DNA of 64,000 nucleotides from Streptomyces sp. NBC_01446 (GCF_026340095.1 NZ_JAPEPO010000001.1:1674001-1738000); one strand, 5' to 3'; positions 50,902 to 60,249 are shown, numbered from the stretch's first letter. A program made the numbers and translations. Notes: a model not told the origin generated them from the sequence alone.

Positions 50902-53229
50902 ATGCCAAGACCGTCCAGAAGGACCGTGCTCGCCACCGGATCCACCCTCGCCGGGGCCGCGCTGGCGGGCGGGCTGCCGGCACAGGCCACCGCCGCCACT
51001 CCCGTCGCGACCCCCGCCACAGCGGCGAGCGCTCCCTCCGAAGACGCCTGGCGCACCGTCCTCGACGACGCCGACCTCGTCTGGCAGAAGATGCCGAAGA
51101 CCTGGTACGAGGGCCCGTACCTCGGCAACGGCCTGCTCGGCTCCGGGATCTACCAGGAGCCCGGGAAGAACGCGATCCGCTTCAACGTCCAGCACTCCGA
51201 GGTCCAGGACCACCGCCCGGAGTTCGGCTCCCTGTTCGGTCTGGCGCGGCTGCCCATCGGCTACTTCACGCTCGAACCCGTCGGCGCCGTCACCGGCCTC
51301 GACTGGCGCCTGCGCCTGCGTGACGCGGAGCTGACCGGCACCCTCACCACCGACAAGGGCACGCTCACGATCCGCGCCCAGGTCACCAACGCGCTCTCCG
51401 TCCTCGCCGTGGAGGTCACCCCGTCCGAGGGCGAGCGCGGCTTCGCATGGGTCTTCCACCCCGCGCAGTCCATCAGCCCGCGCGCCGCGTTCCAGCCGAT
51501 CCCGGCCGGCTACGAGGGCAATCCGCCCGCCGAGTCCGGTGAGTACGACGGCGTCTCCGTCTCCGTCCAGCCTCTTCTGTCCGGCGGCCAGTACGTCACC
51601 GCCTGGCGCGAGCGCACCCGCGGCGAGCGGCGGACGCTGTACGTGAACGTGGCGCACTCCTTCCCGAAGTCCACCGCCCGCGACCGGGCCGTCTCGACGG
51701 TGCGGGCCGCGACCCGGCTCCCGTACGACGCCCTCGCCGTGACCCATCGGGCCTGGTGGCACGCGTACTACCGCAAGAGCTTCCTGTCCGTCCCCGACGC
51801 CCGCATCCAGCGCTTCTACTGGATCCAGCTCTACAAGACGGCGTCCGCCGCCCGCCGGGACGCCCCCGTGATGGCGACCAGCGGCCCCTGGCTGGAGCCG
51901 ACCCCGTGGCCCGCCACCTGGTGGAACCTCAACGTGCAGCTGGAGTACTGGCTGATCCACGGCTCGAACCACCTCGAACTCGACGCCGTCACGCGGGCAT
52001 TGGGCGAGTTCCGGGACAACCTCACCGCCGAGATGGCCGCGCCGTACCGGGCCGACTCACTCGGCATCCCGCGCACCACGGACATGCACCTCGTGAACGG
52101 CGGCGCGACGAGCAACGCGCAGGGTTACGGCGTCGGCATCCCCGGCCAGGACACTCCGACCCCCGAGGTCGGCAACCTCACCTGGGCGCTCCACAACGTG
52201 TGGCTGAGCTACCGCCACACCATGGACGAGAAGATCCTGCGCGACGTCCTCTTCCCCCTGCTGCGCAAGGCGATCAACTACTACCTGCACTTCCTGGAGC
52301 CGGGAGCCGACGGCAGGCTGCACCTGCCCGCGACGTTCTCGCCCGAGTACGGCGGCAACACCCGCGACTGCAACTACGACCTGATGCTCCTGACGTGGGG
52401 CTGTCGGACCCTCCTGGATTCGGCCGAACTCCTCGGTATCGACGACGAGTTGGCGCCGCGCTGGCGCGAGGTGCTCGCCAGGCGCGTGGCCTACCCGACG
52501 GACACGAACGGCTTCATGATCGGCGCGGACATCCCCTTCGCGAAGTCCCACCGCCACTACTCGCACATGCTCGCGGTGTACCCGCTGTACGAGCTGACCG
52601 GCCGCACCCCCGACGAACTCGCCCTGATCGAGAAGTCGTTGGCCCACTGGGTCGGCTTCGAAGGGGCCCTCCAGGGCTATACGTTCACGGGCGCGGCCTC
52701 GATGTCGGCGCTGCTCGGCAAGGGCGAGGACGCGCTCAAGTACCTGGGCCAGCTGATGTCCCGCTTCATCCAGGCCAACACCATGTACAAGGAGTCGGGC
52801 CCCGTCATCGAGACTCCGCTGTCGGCCGCCCAGTCCCTGCACGACATGGTGTGCCAGTCCTGGGGCGGCGTGATCCGCGTCTTCCCGGCCCTGCCCGCCG
52901 TCTGGAAGGACCTCACCGTCCACGACTTCCGTACGCAGGGCGCCTTTCTGCTGAGTGCGGTGCGTGAGGGGGGCACGACGCGCTGGGTGCGGCTGGTGAG
53001 CGAGGCGGGCGCGCCGTGCGCGGTGCGGCACGGGATCACGGGCGCGATCGACGTACGCGACGGGCGGGGCAGGCCACTTCGCTACGAGGACGCGGGCGAC
53101 GGGGCGATCCGGATCACCCTGCGCAAGGGCGACTCCGCGCTCGTCACCGCGAAGGGCGACCGCCCCGACCTGAGCATCGAGCCGGTCACCGCGAACGCGC
53201 CGGCCGCGCGCTGGGGGCTGCCCGTCTGA
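50902..53229 (+). CDS. Tat-exported GH95-like glycoside hydrolase (alpha-L-fucosidase family)
   Basis: A 775-residue protein. A Tat signal (RPSRRTVLATGSTLAGAALAGGLPAQATA) is followed by an N-terminal beta-sandwich (about 50-290) starting WQKMPKTWYEGPYLGNGLLGSGIY, typical of GH95. An (alpha/alpha)6 barrel (about 300-660) contains WPATWWNLNVQLEYWLIHGSN, TDMHLVNGG and RHYSHMLAVYPLY, and a C-terminal beta domain follows. GH95 includes alpha-1,2-L-fucosidase and related galactosidases; the exact glycan is unknown. ATG start with GTGGAGG. No sugar ABC transporter is adjacent. Confidence 0.85.
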   Translation: MPRPSRRTVLATGSTLAGAALAGGLPAQATAATPVATPATAASAPSEDAWRTVLDDADLVWQKMPKTWYEGPYLGNGLLGSGIYQEPGKNAIRFNVQHSEVQDHRPEFGSLFGLARLPIGYFTLEPVGAVTGLDWRLRLRDAELTGTLTTDKGTLTIRAQVTNALSVLAVEVTPSEGERGFAWVFHPAQSISPRAAFQPIPAGYEGNPPAESGEYDGVSVSVQPLLSGGQYVTAWRERTRGERRTLYVNVAHSFPKSTARDRAVSTVRAATRLPYDALAVTHRAWWHAYYRKSFLSVPDARIQRFYWIQLYKTASAARRDAPVMATSGPWLEPTPWPATWWNLNVQLEYWLIHGSNHLELDAVTRALGEFRDNLTAEMAAPYRADSLGIPRTTDMHLVNGGATSNAQGYGVGIPGQDTPTPEVGNLTWALHNVWLSYRHTMDEKILRDVLFPLLRKAINYYLHFLEPGADGRLHLPATFSPEYGGNTRDCNYDLMLLTWGCRTLLDSAELLGIDDELAPRWREVLARRVAYPTDTNGFMIGADIPFAKSHRHYSHMLAVYPLYELTGRTPDELALIEKSLAHWVGFEGALQGYTFTGAASMSALLGKGEDALKYLGQLMSRFIQANTMYKESGPVIETPLSAAQSLHDMVCQSWGGVIRVFPALPAVWKDLTVHDFRTQGAFLLSAVREGGTTRWVRLVSEAGAPCAVRHGITGAIDVRDGRGRPLRYEDAGDGAIRITLRKGDSALVTAKGDRPDLSIEPVTANAPAARWGLPV

Positions 53230-53334
53230 CGTGACCGTGGCCCGGCCCGGTCCTGCCCAGCGCGGGGCGGGCCGGCCCGGGCCCCACGCTCCCGCCGTAA
53301 ACGGGATCACAAATCCTTGTCCCACCCCTATGAG

Positions 53335-53352
53335 ATACCGACCGGACGGTAT
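53335..53352. promoter_or_regulatory. TetR-type operator-like palindrome upstream of the MFS-amidase operon
   Basis: ATACCG-ACCGGA-CGGTAT, in which 16 of 18 bases are symmetric, lies about 50 bp before the MFS start. It resembles operators of TetR regulators that recognise ACCGACCGGTCGGT-like sites. No TetR gene is adjacent. Confidence 0.6.
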
Positions 53353-53403
53353 TAGCCTCCCCGACCATGCACGCGCTGGCGTGTGCCATGACAGCAGGGA
53401 GGC

Positions 53404-55101
53404 ATGATGTCGGTTTCATCACCGGCGGACACGGCTCGGCGCACCAAGCGGCCGCGGCCCTCGGCGCTGAGCGGGCTCGGCGGCCGACGGCTCGACCACT
53501 ATCCCGAGAGCGGCCCCCGGTACTGGTACCTGGCGCTCGTCGTACTCGCCACGGTCGTTCTCTACTACCAGCTGTACATCCAGTACGCGGTGTCGACCGC
53601 CATCATCAGCCACTACCACATGACGTTCCTGTACTTCGTGTACGTCTCGGTGGCCGCCAACGCGGTGGGCGCCTTCTCGTCCCTGGTGGCCGGTCTCGCC
53701 GATCGCTGGGGCCGGGCGAACATCGTGGTCTACGGCCTGCTCCTGGTCGGACTGCTCACCACGTTCGTCCTGCCCAACGCGCCGGGCAAGGCGAGCTATC
53801 TGGTCGTCTACTCGGCCGTGTCACTCGTCGAGGGCATGATCCTGGTCGCCACCCCCGCGCTCATCAGGGACTTCTCGCCGCAGCTCGGCCGGGCATCGGC
53901 GATGGGCTACTGGACGATGGGGCCGATCATCGGCAGCCTCGTGGTCACCGCCGTCACCTCCCGCACCTTCAGCGGAGCCACCACCTGGCAGGACGAGATC
54001 CGCTACGCGGGCATCAGCGGCCTCGTCGTGTTCGTCGTCGCGCTGTTCGGACTGCGTGAACTCGCCCCGGCGCTGCGCGACCAGATCATGGTGACCCTGC
54101 GCGACCGCGCGCTGATCGAGGCGCGGGCCAAGGGGATGGACACCGAGACGGCGCTGGGCGGTCAGTGGCGCCAGATGCTCCGCCTCGACGTCATCGGATC
54201 CGCCGTCGCCATCAGCGTCTACCTCCTGCTGTACTTCGCCGCCGTCGGCAACTTCGTGCTGTATTTCGCCACCACCTTCGGGTACACCGCACAGCGCGCC
54301 AACGCCCTCCTGAACTGGTACTGGGGAGCGAACGCGATCTCCCTGGTCCTGGCCGGCCTCTTCTCCGACCGCCTGCGCGTGCGCAAGCCCTTCATGCTGC
54401 TCGGCGCGCTCGGGTCCATAGGCTTCACACTGGCGTTCACCCTGCACGCCACCCAACCGCACACCGGCTACTACACGTTCGCGTTCATCGTGGCGGGCAT
54501 CGGCGTCACCAGCGGTATCGCGTACTCGCCGTGGATGGCGAGCTTCACGGAGACGGTCGAGCGGCACAACCCGGCGGCCACCGCCACGGGTCTCGCCGTG
54601 TGGGGCTGGATCATACGGATCACCGTCGCCCTGTCCGCCGCCTTCGTGCCTCTCGTGGTGAGCACGGTGACTCCGCTCATCGAGCACGGCGCGGAGGTCA
54701 AGGCCGCGTCGGTGCAGGCGGCCCCGGCCCTCGCCATCACGAAGGCCCACCCGAAGCTCTTCGCCGAACTCGGCTCCTACGCACCGGACAAGGTGCCCGC
54801 CCCGCTGCTCGCCCAGGCGCAGAAGGAGGTCGGCGCCGAAGGACTCAAGACCGTGCAGAAGGCGGCGCCGCAACTGAAGATCCTGCGTGAGCACGGACCC
54901 GAGGTGCAGCGGGCGAGCGCGGACAACGCGCACGCGTGGCAGACCTGGTGGTGGGTGTGCCTCGGCGGGCAGGTGCTGTTCCTGCCGTTCATCTTCGTGA
55001 TGACCGGCAGGTGGCGGCCGCGCGACGCCCGCCGCGACGTCGAGGAGCACGAGGAACTGGTGGCCCGGCAGGTCGCCGAACTGAAGGAGAGCGCCGCGTG
55101 A
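53404..55101 (+). CDS. MFS transporter with a long extracytoplasmic loop
   Basis: A 565-residue major facilitator. Helix 1 begins at about 45 (YWYLALVVLATVVLYYQLYIQYAV). Loop 2-3 is SSLVAGLADRWGRANIVVYG, and a second Arg-rich loop is LAGLFSDRLRVRKPFMLLGA. Between the last two helices lies a Lys/Ala/Glu-rich loop of about 85 residues (ITKAHPKLFAELGSYAPDKV...), longer than usual and predicted to be outside the cell. The charged C-terminal tail ends AELKESAA. GGAGGC precedes the start. Its stop overlaps the amidase start (GTGA), so the pair is translationally coupled and the substrate may be an amide. Substrate unknown. Confidence 0.85.
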   Translation: MMSVSSPADTARRTKRPRPSALSGLGGRRLDHYPESGPRYWYLALVVLATVVLYYQLYIQYAVSTAIISHYHMTFLYFVYVSVAANAVGAFSSLVAGLADRWGRANIVVYGLLLVGLLTTFVLPNAPGKASYLVVYSAVSLVEGMILVATPALIRDFSPQLGRASAMGYWTMGPIIGSLVVTAVTSRTFSGATTWQDEIRYAGISGLVVFVVALFGLRELAPALRDQIMVTLRDRALIEARAKGMDTETALGGQWRQMLRLDVIGSAVAISVYLLLYFAAVGNFVLYFATTFGYTAQRANALLNWYWGANAISLVLAGLFSDRLRVRKPFMLLGALGSIGFTLAFTLHATQPHTGYYTFAFIVAGIGVTSGIAYSPWMASFTETVERHNPAATATGLAVWGWIIRITVALSAAFVPLVVSTVTPLIEHGAEVKAASVQAAPALAITKAHPKLFAELGSYAPDKVPAPLLAQAQKEVGAEGLKTVQKAAPQLKILREHGPEVQRASADNAHAWQTWWWVCLGGQVLFLPFIFVMTGRWRPRDARRDVEEHEELVARQVAELKESAA

Positions 55102-56528
55102 CCGCCCCGACTCAGCTGCACGCACTCGGCGCGCTCGAACAGGCCGCCGCCGTCCGCAAGGGCGAGGTCGGCCCGGTGGAACTCGTACGGCATCACCTGG
55201 ACCGGGTGGAGCGCTACGACGAGCAGTTCGGCGCCTTCGTGACGGTGACGCCCGACGCCGCTCTGGCCGGGGCGGCGGCCGCGCGGGAGCGGCGCGCGGA
55301 CGGGGACCTGCCACCGCTGTTCGGCGTGCCGACGGCGGTCAAGGACCTGGTCGACACGGCCGGCGTACGCACGACGTACGGGTCCAAGGCCTTCGCGGGC
55401 CAGGTGCCGGAGGCCGACGCCTACAGCGTGACCCGGCTGCGCGAGGCGGGCACGATCAGCCTCGGTAAGACCAACACCCCCGAATTCGGCTGCTGTTGCT
55501 ACACCGACAACGACGTGGCGGGTCCGGCCCGCAACCCGTGGGACCCGGCCCTGTCCGCCGGGGGATCCAGCGGCGGGGCCGCGGTGGCCGTGGCGCTCGG
55601 CCTCGTGCCGGTCGCCCACGCCAGCGACGGAGGCGGCTCCATCAGGATCCCGGCGAGCGTCTGCGGCCTGTTCGGCATCAAGCCGTCGCGGGGCCGGGTC
55701 AGTTCGGGCCCCGCCGGGATCGAGGTCAACGGCCTGTCCGTACAAGGCCCGTTGGCGCGTGGCGTGCGCGACGCGGCCGCGCTGCTCGACGCGCTGGCGG
55801 GGCCCGAGCAGGGCGACCCGCACTGGGCGCCGCCGCTCCCGCCGGGCGAGACGTTCCTCTCCCATGCCGAGCGCTCCCCCGGGCGGCTGCGCATCGGCCG
55901 GTACGCGCGGCCCGCCGCCGAAGGTGTCACGGTGGATCCCGTGTGCGTGGCGGCCTGGGAGCACGCCTCGCGACTGCTCGAGGATCTCGGGCACATCGTG
56001 GAGGACATCCCGACACCGTTCGGCCCCGAGATCAGCGGCCACTTCGTGACGGCGTGGGCGGTGCAGTCGCTCGGCCACGCCCTCGACGCCGGTGCGGAGG
56101 AGCTGTTGCGGCCGGTGACCCGGGCCTGGCGCGAGTTCGGGCGCGGGGTCAGCGGCGAGCAGCTAGCGGCCGCCATCACCGGGATGCAGCGCGCCGCACG
56201 CCACGCGGTACGGGCGACGTCCGGGTACGACGCCGTGCTCACCCCGACCCTGGCGACGCTGCCGCAACCGCACGAGTTCTTCGACGAGTCCGGCGACCCG
56301 CTCGACAATCTGCACCGCCAGAGCGCGTTCAGCGCGTTCACCAGCCCGTACAACATGACGGGCCAGCCGGCGGTCAACGTTCCCCTGTACTGGACCCCGG
56401 AGGGCGGCATCCCGGTGGGCGTCTCCTTGGTGGGCCGCCCCGCCGACGAGGCCACCCTGATCGCCCTGAGCGCGCAGTTGGAGGAGGCGCACCCCTGGCA
56501 CGACAGGTACGCACGTCTCCTCTCGTAA
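55098..56528 (+). CDS. amidase signature family hydrolase
   Basis: A 476-residue amidase. The Ser-cisSer-Lys triad is visible: Lys in GVPTAVKDLVDTAG (about 80), the cis-Ser in SAGGSSGGAAVAVALG (about 155), and the nucleophile Ser in SDGGGSIRIPASVCGLFGIKPSRGRVS (about 180). It hydrolyses an amide bond; GatA is not indicated because no GatB/GatC partner is present. The GTG start at 55098 overlaps the MFS stop by 4 nt, and the site GAAGGAGAG lies upstream. It probably acts on a compound imported by the MFS partner (inference). A perfect-stem terminator follows. Confidence 0.9.
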   Translation: MTAPTQLHALGALEQAAAVRKGEVGPVELVRHHLDRVERYDEQFGAFVTVTPDAALAGAAAARERRADGDLPPLFGVPTAVKDLVDTAGVRTTYGSKAFAGQVPEADAYSVTRLREAGTISLGKTNTPEFGCCCYTDNDVAGPARNPWDPALSAGGSSGGAAVAVALGLVPVAHASDGGGSIRIPASVCGLFGIKPSRGRVSSGPAGIEVNGLSVQGPLARGVRDAAALLDALAGPEQGDPHWAPPLPPGETFLSHAERSPGRLRIGRYARPAAEGVTVDPVCVAAWEHASRLLEDLGHIVEDIPTPFGPEISGHFVTAWAVQSLGHALDAGAEELLRPVTRAWREFGRGVSGEQLAAAITGMQRAARHAVRATSGYDAVLTPTLATLPQPHEFFDESGDPLDNLHRQSAFSAFTSPYNMTGQPAVNVPLYWTPEGGIPVGVSLVGRPADEATLIALSAQLEEAHPWHDRYARLLS

Positions 56529-56536
56529 CCGTCTGG

Positions 56537-56576
56537 ACGCATCGGGCAACGGCCCTAGGGCGGTTGCCCGATGCGT
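56537..56576. terminator. strong terminator after the amidase gene
   Basis: ACGCATCGGGCAAC (56537-56550) pairs perfectly with GTTGCCCGATGCGT (56563-56576), a 14-bp stem around a 12-nt loop that itself contains GCCCTAGGGC. Confidence 0.85.
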
Positions 56577-56605
56577 GGCGGGGGCGATCGTGTTTGGCTG
56601 AGGCC

Positions 56606-56974
56606 ATGACCGAATTCAGCGAGGCCGAGATCACGTATCTGAAGTCCCAGCGCCTGGGACGGCTGGCCACCGTCGACCCGAAGGGCCAGCCGCAGGCGAA
56701 CCCGGTGGGATTCTTCCCGCAGGACGACGGGACGATCCTGGTCGGCGGATACGCGCTCGGGACGACGAAGAAATGGCGCAACCTCCAGGCGAACCCGAAG
56801 GTCGCGCTCGTCGTCGACGACATCCTCAGCCTCACGCCGTGGAAGGTGCGGGGCGTCGACATCCGTGGTGAGGCCGAGCTCCTCACCGGCCCGCACCACC
56901 TGGGCGCGCACTTCAGCGAGGAACTCATCCGCATCCACCCGCGCAAGATCCACAGCTGGGGGCTCGACGACTAG
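56606..56974 (+). CDS. PPOX-class F420-dependent oxidoreductase
   Basis: A 122-residue split beta-barrel protein of the PNPOx-like F420-binding group. It opens FSEAEITYLKSQRLGRLATVDPKGQPQANPVGFF, followed by GTTKKWRNLQANPKVALVVDD and ending ELIRIHPRKIHSWGLDD, characteristic of actinobacterial F420-dependent reductases. Its small size matches the family. The ATG at 56606 is favoured over the longer in-frame upstream region, which belongs to the amidase 3' end in another frame. It converges on ogt, 12 bp apart. Substrate unknown. Confidence 0.85.
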   Translation: MTEFSEAEITYLKSQRLGRLATVDPKGQPQANPVGFFPQDDGTILVGGYALGTTKKWRNLQANPKVALVVDDILSLTPWKVRGVDIRGEAELLTGPHHLGAHFSEELIRIHPRKIHSWGLDD

Positions 56975-56986
56975 GCGCCTCGACGA

Positions 56987-57478
56987 CTAGTGATCCTGGA
57001 GGACTCCCTCCAGGGACAGCAGCTGCAGCTTTCGCTCCAGGCCGCCCGCGTAGCCGGTGAGGGAGCCGTCCGCGCCGATCACGCGGTGGCAGGGGCGGAC
57101 GATGAGGAGCGGGTTGGCCCCGATCGCGCCGCCGATGGCGCGGACCGCGGCGCGCGACGCGCCGATGCTCGCGGCCACGGCGCCGTACGTGGTCGTCGCG
57201 CCGTACGGCACGGCGTCGAGCGCCGCCCACACCTTCTCGCGGAACTCGGTGCCCTCCGTGCTGAACTCCAGGTGGAATTCCCTGAGTTCACCGGCGAAGT
57301 AGGCGACGAGCTGCTTCTCGGCGTCGGCGAATCGCTCGGGTGCGCGCCGCCACCCGGGCTGCACCGTGCGGCCGCCCTTCTGCCCGGGTACGGACAGTGA
57401 GGTGAGGGCTCCCGACTCGTCGCCGGTGAGCAGGAGTTCACCGACGGGGCTGTCGAGCACGGTGTAGTAGACGGTCAT
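56987..57478 (-). CDS. ogt: methylated-DNA-protein cysteine methyltransferase
   Basis: A 163-residue Ogt-type alkyltransferase that removes O6-methylguanine lesions by transfer to Cys. The active-site motif IVRPCHRVIGADGSLTGYAGGLERK (about 126-150) and the DNA-binding RAVRAIGGAIGANP are intact. The N-terminal domain (YYTVLDSPVGELLLTGDESGALTSL) is complete. Its start overlaps the upstream Ada-AlkA stop codon (ATGA, 57475-57478), so the two repair genes are coupled. Confidence 0.94.
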   Translation of the reverse strand: MTVYYTVLDSPVGELLLTGDESGALTSLSVPGQKGGRTVQPGWRRAPERFADAEKQLVAYFAGELREFHLEFSTEGTEFREKVWAALDAVPYGATTTYGAVAASIGASRAAVRAIGGAIGANPLLIVRPCHRVIGADGSLTGYAGGLERKLQLLSLEGVLQDH

Positions 57479-58875
57479 GACTGCTGCTCCAACTGTCGCT
57501 GTGTCCAGAGGTGTTGCTGTGCGTACGTGCGCCAGGGGCGCCAGGTGTCCGGTACGGGTTGCTGCCCCGGCCCGTGGGGCAGGGCCACGTCCGGGTCGGC
57601 CAGGGAGCGCATGCGGACGAGGGCGGCGGTGCGGGCGTCGACGCCGGGCAGGGCGCGCAGGGCGGCCTCGGCGTCGTCGCGGTCGGCGCCCGGGTCGAGG
57701 CGCAGGGCGCCGTCGGCGAGGGCCGTGGCGAGCGCGCCGACGGGTCCCGGTTCCCCGGCGAGGTCGTCGGGTGAGGGGAAGACATGGGTGAGGGTGCCGC
57801 AGGGCGCGTCGACGGCCTTCGCGTACCGCTCGACGAGCCGCGCCGACTCCGCCCGCCCGGCGAGGAGCCGCACGGCCAGCTCGTCGGGGTCGGCGGCGCC
57901 CGGCGCGCGCAGACCGGGCCGTGCGGCCACGAGCGGCGCGAGGCGCGGGTCGGCGCCGAGGCGCTCGTCGATCGCGTACGGGTCGCTGTCCAGGTCGAAC
58001 AGGCGCCGCAGGCGTCCCACGGCCGTCGTCAGGTCGCGCAGGTCGGTGAGGTGGATGCGGGCGTCGAGCCAGCCGCCGTGGTGCGCGGCACGGCTCGCGG
58101 GCGTGGACCTGGTGCGCTCGTCGACGGAGACGACGCCGGTGCCGTACGGCAGGCGCAGGGTGCGCCGGTAGATGCGGGCGCCCGGCGTTCCGGTCATCTC
58201 CTCGACGCCGTCGAGGGCCTCGCGGGCGAGGGTGTCGAAGAGGGGCCGGGCCTGGTAGGGACCGCGGTGGGCGAGGCGCAGGGGGATACCCGCCGCGGTG
58301 GCAGTGGCGCGGGTGGCGGGGGCCTCAGCGCGCAGCTCCGTGGGCGTGCGGGCGTAGACGGCGCGGATCGTGTCGTTGAACTGGCGCACGCTCGCGAAGC
58401 CCGCGGCGAACGCGATCTCCGTGATCGGCAGGCCGGTCGTCTGGAGCAGGACGCGCGCGGTGTGGGCGCGCTGGGCGCGGGCCAGGGCGACGGGTCCGGC
58501 GCCCAGCTCGATGGTGAGCTGGCGCTGCACCTGGCGGGCGCTGTACCCGAGGCGCACCGCGAGCCCGGCGACGCCCTCGCGGTCGACGACGCCGTCGCCG
58601 ATCATGCGCATGGCGCGGCCCACCACGTCGGCGCGTACGTTCCAGTCGGCCGAGCCCGGCACGGCGTCGGGGCGGCAGCGTCGGCAGGCGCGGAACCCGG
58701 AGCCCTGCGCCGCCGCGGCGGTGGCGTAGTAGCGGACGTTCTTTCGCTTGGGGGTGACCGCGGGGCAGCTGGGGCGGCAGTAGATGCCGGTCGTCTCGAC
58801 GGCGAAGAAGAACTCCCCGTCGAAGCGCGCGTCGCGGCTGCGCACCGCTTCGTACCGCGTGTCCTCATCGATCAT
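57475..58875 (-). CDS. Ada-AlkA fusion: regulatory Ada domain plus 3-methyladenine DNA glycosylase
   Basis: A 466-residue fusion. The N-terminal Ada zinc domain has four Cys (GIYCRPSCPAVTPKRKN; GFRACRRCRPDAVPG, about 32-72). An AraC-type HTH follows (about 90-175: GVAGLAVRLGYSARQVQRQLTIELG; ITEIAFAAGFASVRQFNDTIRAVYARTP). The C-terminal AlkA/HhH-GPD glycosylase region (about 195-460) includes RLRRLFDLDSDPYAIDERLGADPRLAPLV and the hairpin with catalytic Asp region LPGVDARTAALVRMRSLADPDVAL. It senses and repairs alkylated DNA and probably induces its own operon. The ATG at 58875 follows GGAGGG. A terminator for rsgA lies upstream (58951-58990). Confidence 0.92.
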   Translation of the reverse strand: MIDEDTRYEAVRSRDARFDGEFFFAVETTGIYCRPSCPAVTPKRKNVRYYATAAAAQGSGFRACRRCRPDAVPGSADWNVRADVVGRAMRMIGDGVVDREGVAGLAVRLGYSARQVQRQLTIELGAGPVALARAQRAHTARVLLQTTGLPITEIAFAAGFASVRQFNDTIRAVYARTPTELRAEAPATRATATAAGIPLRLAHRGPYQARPLFDTLAREALDGVEEMTGTPGARIYRRTLRLPYGTGVVSVDERTRSTPASRAAHHGGWLDARIHLTDLRDLTTAVGRLRRLFDLDSDPYAIDERLGADPRLAPLVAARPGLRAPGAADPDELAVRLLAGRAESARLVERYAKAVDAPCGTLTHVFPSPDDLAGEPGPVGALATALADGALRLDPGADRDDAEAALRALPGVDARTAALVRMRSLADPDVALPHGPGQQPVPDTWRPWRTYAQQHLWTQRQLEQQS

Positions 58876-58950
58876 CACGCCCTCCAGTGTGCGCCTGCGC
58901 GGCGCCGCGGGCTGGCGGAAATCGGACATGGCGTTGGGGCGCGGGGGTGC

Positions 58951-58990
58951 CGCGGCCTCCGCCGCCCCGTACGGGACGGCGGAGGCCGCG
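58951..58990 (-). terminator. terminator of the rsgA gene
   Basis: A perfect 14-bp stem (58951-58964 with 58977-58990) encloses a 12-nt loop containing CCCGTACGGG. It lies 12 bp after the rsgA stop codon. Confidence 0.85.
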
Positions 58991-59002
58991 CGCGAGGCCG
59001 GC

Positions 59003-60127
59003 TCAGCCGAGGCGCCCCCGCTTGGCCTCCATCGCGGCGCGGCCCTGGGCGCCGCGCATCTTCCAGACGCGCCGCATCTCGTCCCGCAGACGGGCGTCGG
59101 TGCGGGCGGCAAGCCGCTGGTTCTCGCGCAGCAGCTTGCGGTAGCTGTCGAGGCGGCGCGGGGGCAGCGTCCCGTCGTCGAGCGCGGCCAGCACGGCGCA
59201 TCCCGGCTCGGCGTCGTGGGCGCAGTCGTGGAACCTGCACCCCTCTGCCAGGGCCTCGATCTCCGAGAAGACCTGCCCGACGCCGGCCTCGGCGTCGAAG
59301 AGCCCGACGCCACGCAGCCCGGGGGTGTCGATCAGGACGCCGCCGGTCGGCAGGACCAGCAGGTTGCGGGTGGTCGTGGTGTGCCGGCCCTTGCCGTCGA
59401 CGTCGCGCACGGCGTGCACGTGCATGACGTCGGCGCCGAGCAGGGCGTTGGCGAGCGTCGACTTGCCCGCGCCGGACTGGCCGAGGAGCACGGACGTCCC
59501 GTCGAGGAGCGCGCCGAGCACGTCGATGCCGTGGCCCTCCTCTGCACTGACCGCGAGGACCTGCACGCCGGGCGCCGCCGTCTCCACGTCGGAGACGAGG
59601 TGCGCGGTGGTCGCGGCGTCCGGCACGAGGTCGGCCTTGGTGAGGACGACGACGGGCTGGGCGCCGGACTCCCACGCCAGGGCGAGGAACCGCTCGATAC
59701 GGCCGAGGTCGAGCTCGGCGGCGAGCGACACGGCGATCACGGCGTGATCGACGTTGGCCGCGAGGATCTGGCCCTCCGACCGCTTCGACGAGGTCGACCG
59801 CACGAAGGACGTGCGGCGCGGCAGCAGCGACCGCACGTACCGCGGGTCGCGTTCTTCAGGGTCGACGGCGACCCAGTCGCCCGTGCACACGACCTTCATC
59901 GGGTCGCGGGGGACGACGAATTCGGTGTCGGCGCGCACCACACCCTCGGCGGTGACGACGTCACACAGGCCACGATCGACACGTACGACACGGCCCGGCA
60001 GCAGGCCCTGCTCGGCGAACCGGGCGAACTCGGCCTCCCAGCCGCCGTCCCAGCCGTACACAGCCAGGGCCGATCTCGAGGGGGAAGAGCTCGGGAGAGA
60101 AGAGGAAGACAAGGGGTGACCCTTCAC
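59003..60127 (-). CDS. rsgA: ribosome small-subunit-dependent GTPase A
   Basis: A 374-residue circularly permuted GTPase that helps 30S maturation. It has an N-terminal OB domain (about 50-110), then the GTPase motifs in permuted order: G4 TKAD (VVVLTKADLVP), G5 VSAEE, G1 GQSGAGKSTLANAL, G2 HTTTT, G3 DTPG. A C-terminal zinc motif follows (GCRFHDCAHDAEPGC: Cys, Cys, His, Cys). The GTG at 60127 gives the usual family N-terminus, but its ribosome site is weak. A 23-codon ORF with a perfect Shine-Dalgarno lies in the same direction 50 nt upstream and may couple or attenuate expression. Confidence 0.93.
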   Translation of the reverse strand: MKGHPLSSSSLPSSSPSRSALAVYGWDGGWEAEFARFAEQGLLPGRVVRVDRGLCDVVTAEGVVRADTEFVVPRDPMKVVCTGDWVAVDPEERDPRYVRSLLPRRTSFVRSTSSKRSEGQILAANVDHAVIAVSLAAELDLGRIERFLALAWESGAQPVVVLTKADLVPDAATTAHLVSDVETAAPGVQVLAVSAEEGHGIDVLGALLDGTSVLLGQSGAGKSTLANALLGADVMHVHAVRDVDGKGRHTTTTRNLLVLPTGGVLIDTPGLRGVGLFDAEAGVGQVFSEIEALAEGCRFHDCAHDAEPGCAVLAALDDGTLPPRRLDSYRKLLRENQRLAARTDARLRDEMRRVWKMRGAQGRAAMEAKRGRLG

Positions 60128-60177
60128 AAAGGCGGCCCCAGCTGGTCGCGCACAGCGGCGCGGACAAAGAAGGTAGG

Positions 60178-60249
60178 TCAGCCGGTGACCACAGAGGTGG
60201 ACTCGATGAACTTCTGGATGCGGGCAGCGCCCGTCACAACGACAGCCAT
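60178..60249 (-). CDS. 23-codon micro-ORF upstream of rsgA
   Basis: ATG at 60249 is preceded by a full AGGAGGT (60258-60264) with 8-nt spacing. The ORF encodes MAVVVTGAARIQKFIESTSV followed by VTG, and ends TGA at 60178. It is in the rsgA direction, 50 nt before that gene. A leader peptide (uORF) or a small functional peptide is possible; the Thr/Ser/Val-rich C-terminus is also compatible with a RiPP precursor, but no maturation gene is adjacent. Not recognised as a known family. A dyad GGTGG/CCACC lies upstream at 60284-60300. Confidence 0.55.
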   Translation of the reverse strand: MAVVVTGAARIQKFIESTSVVTG

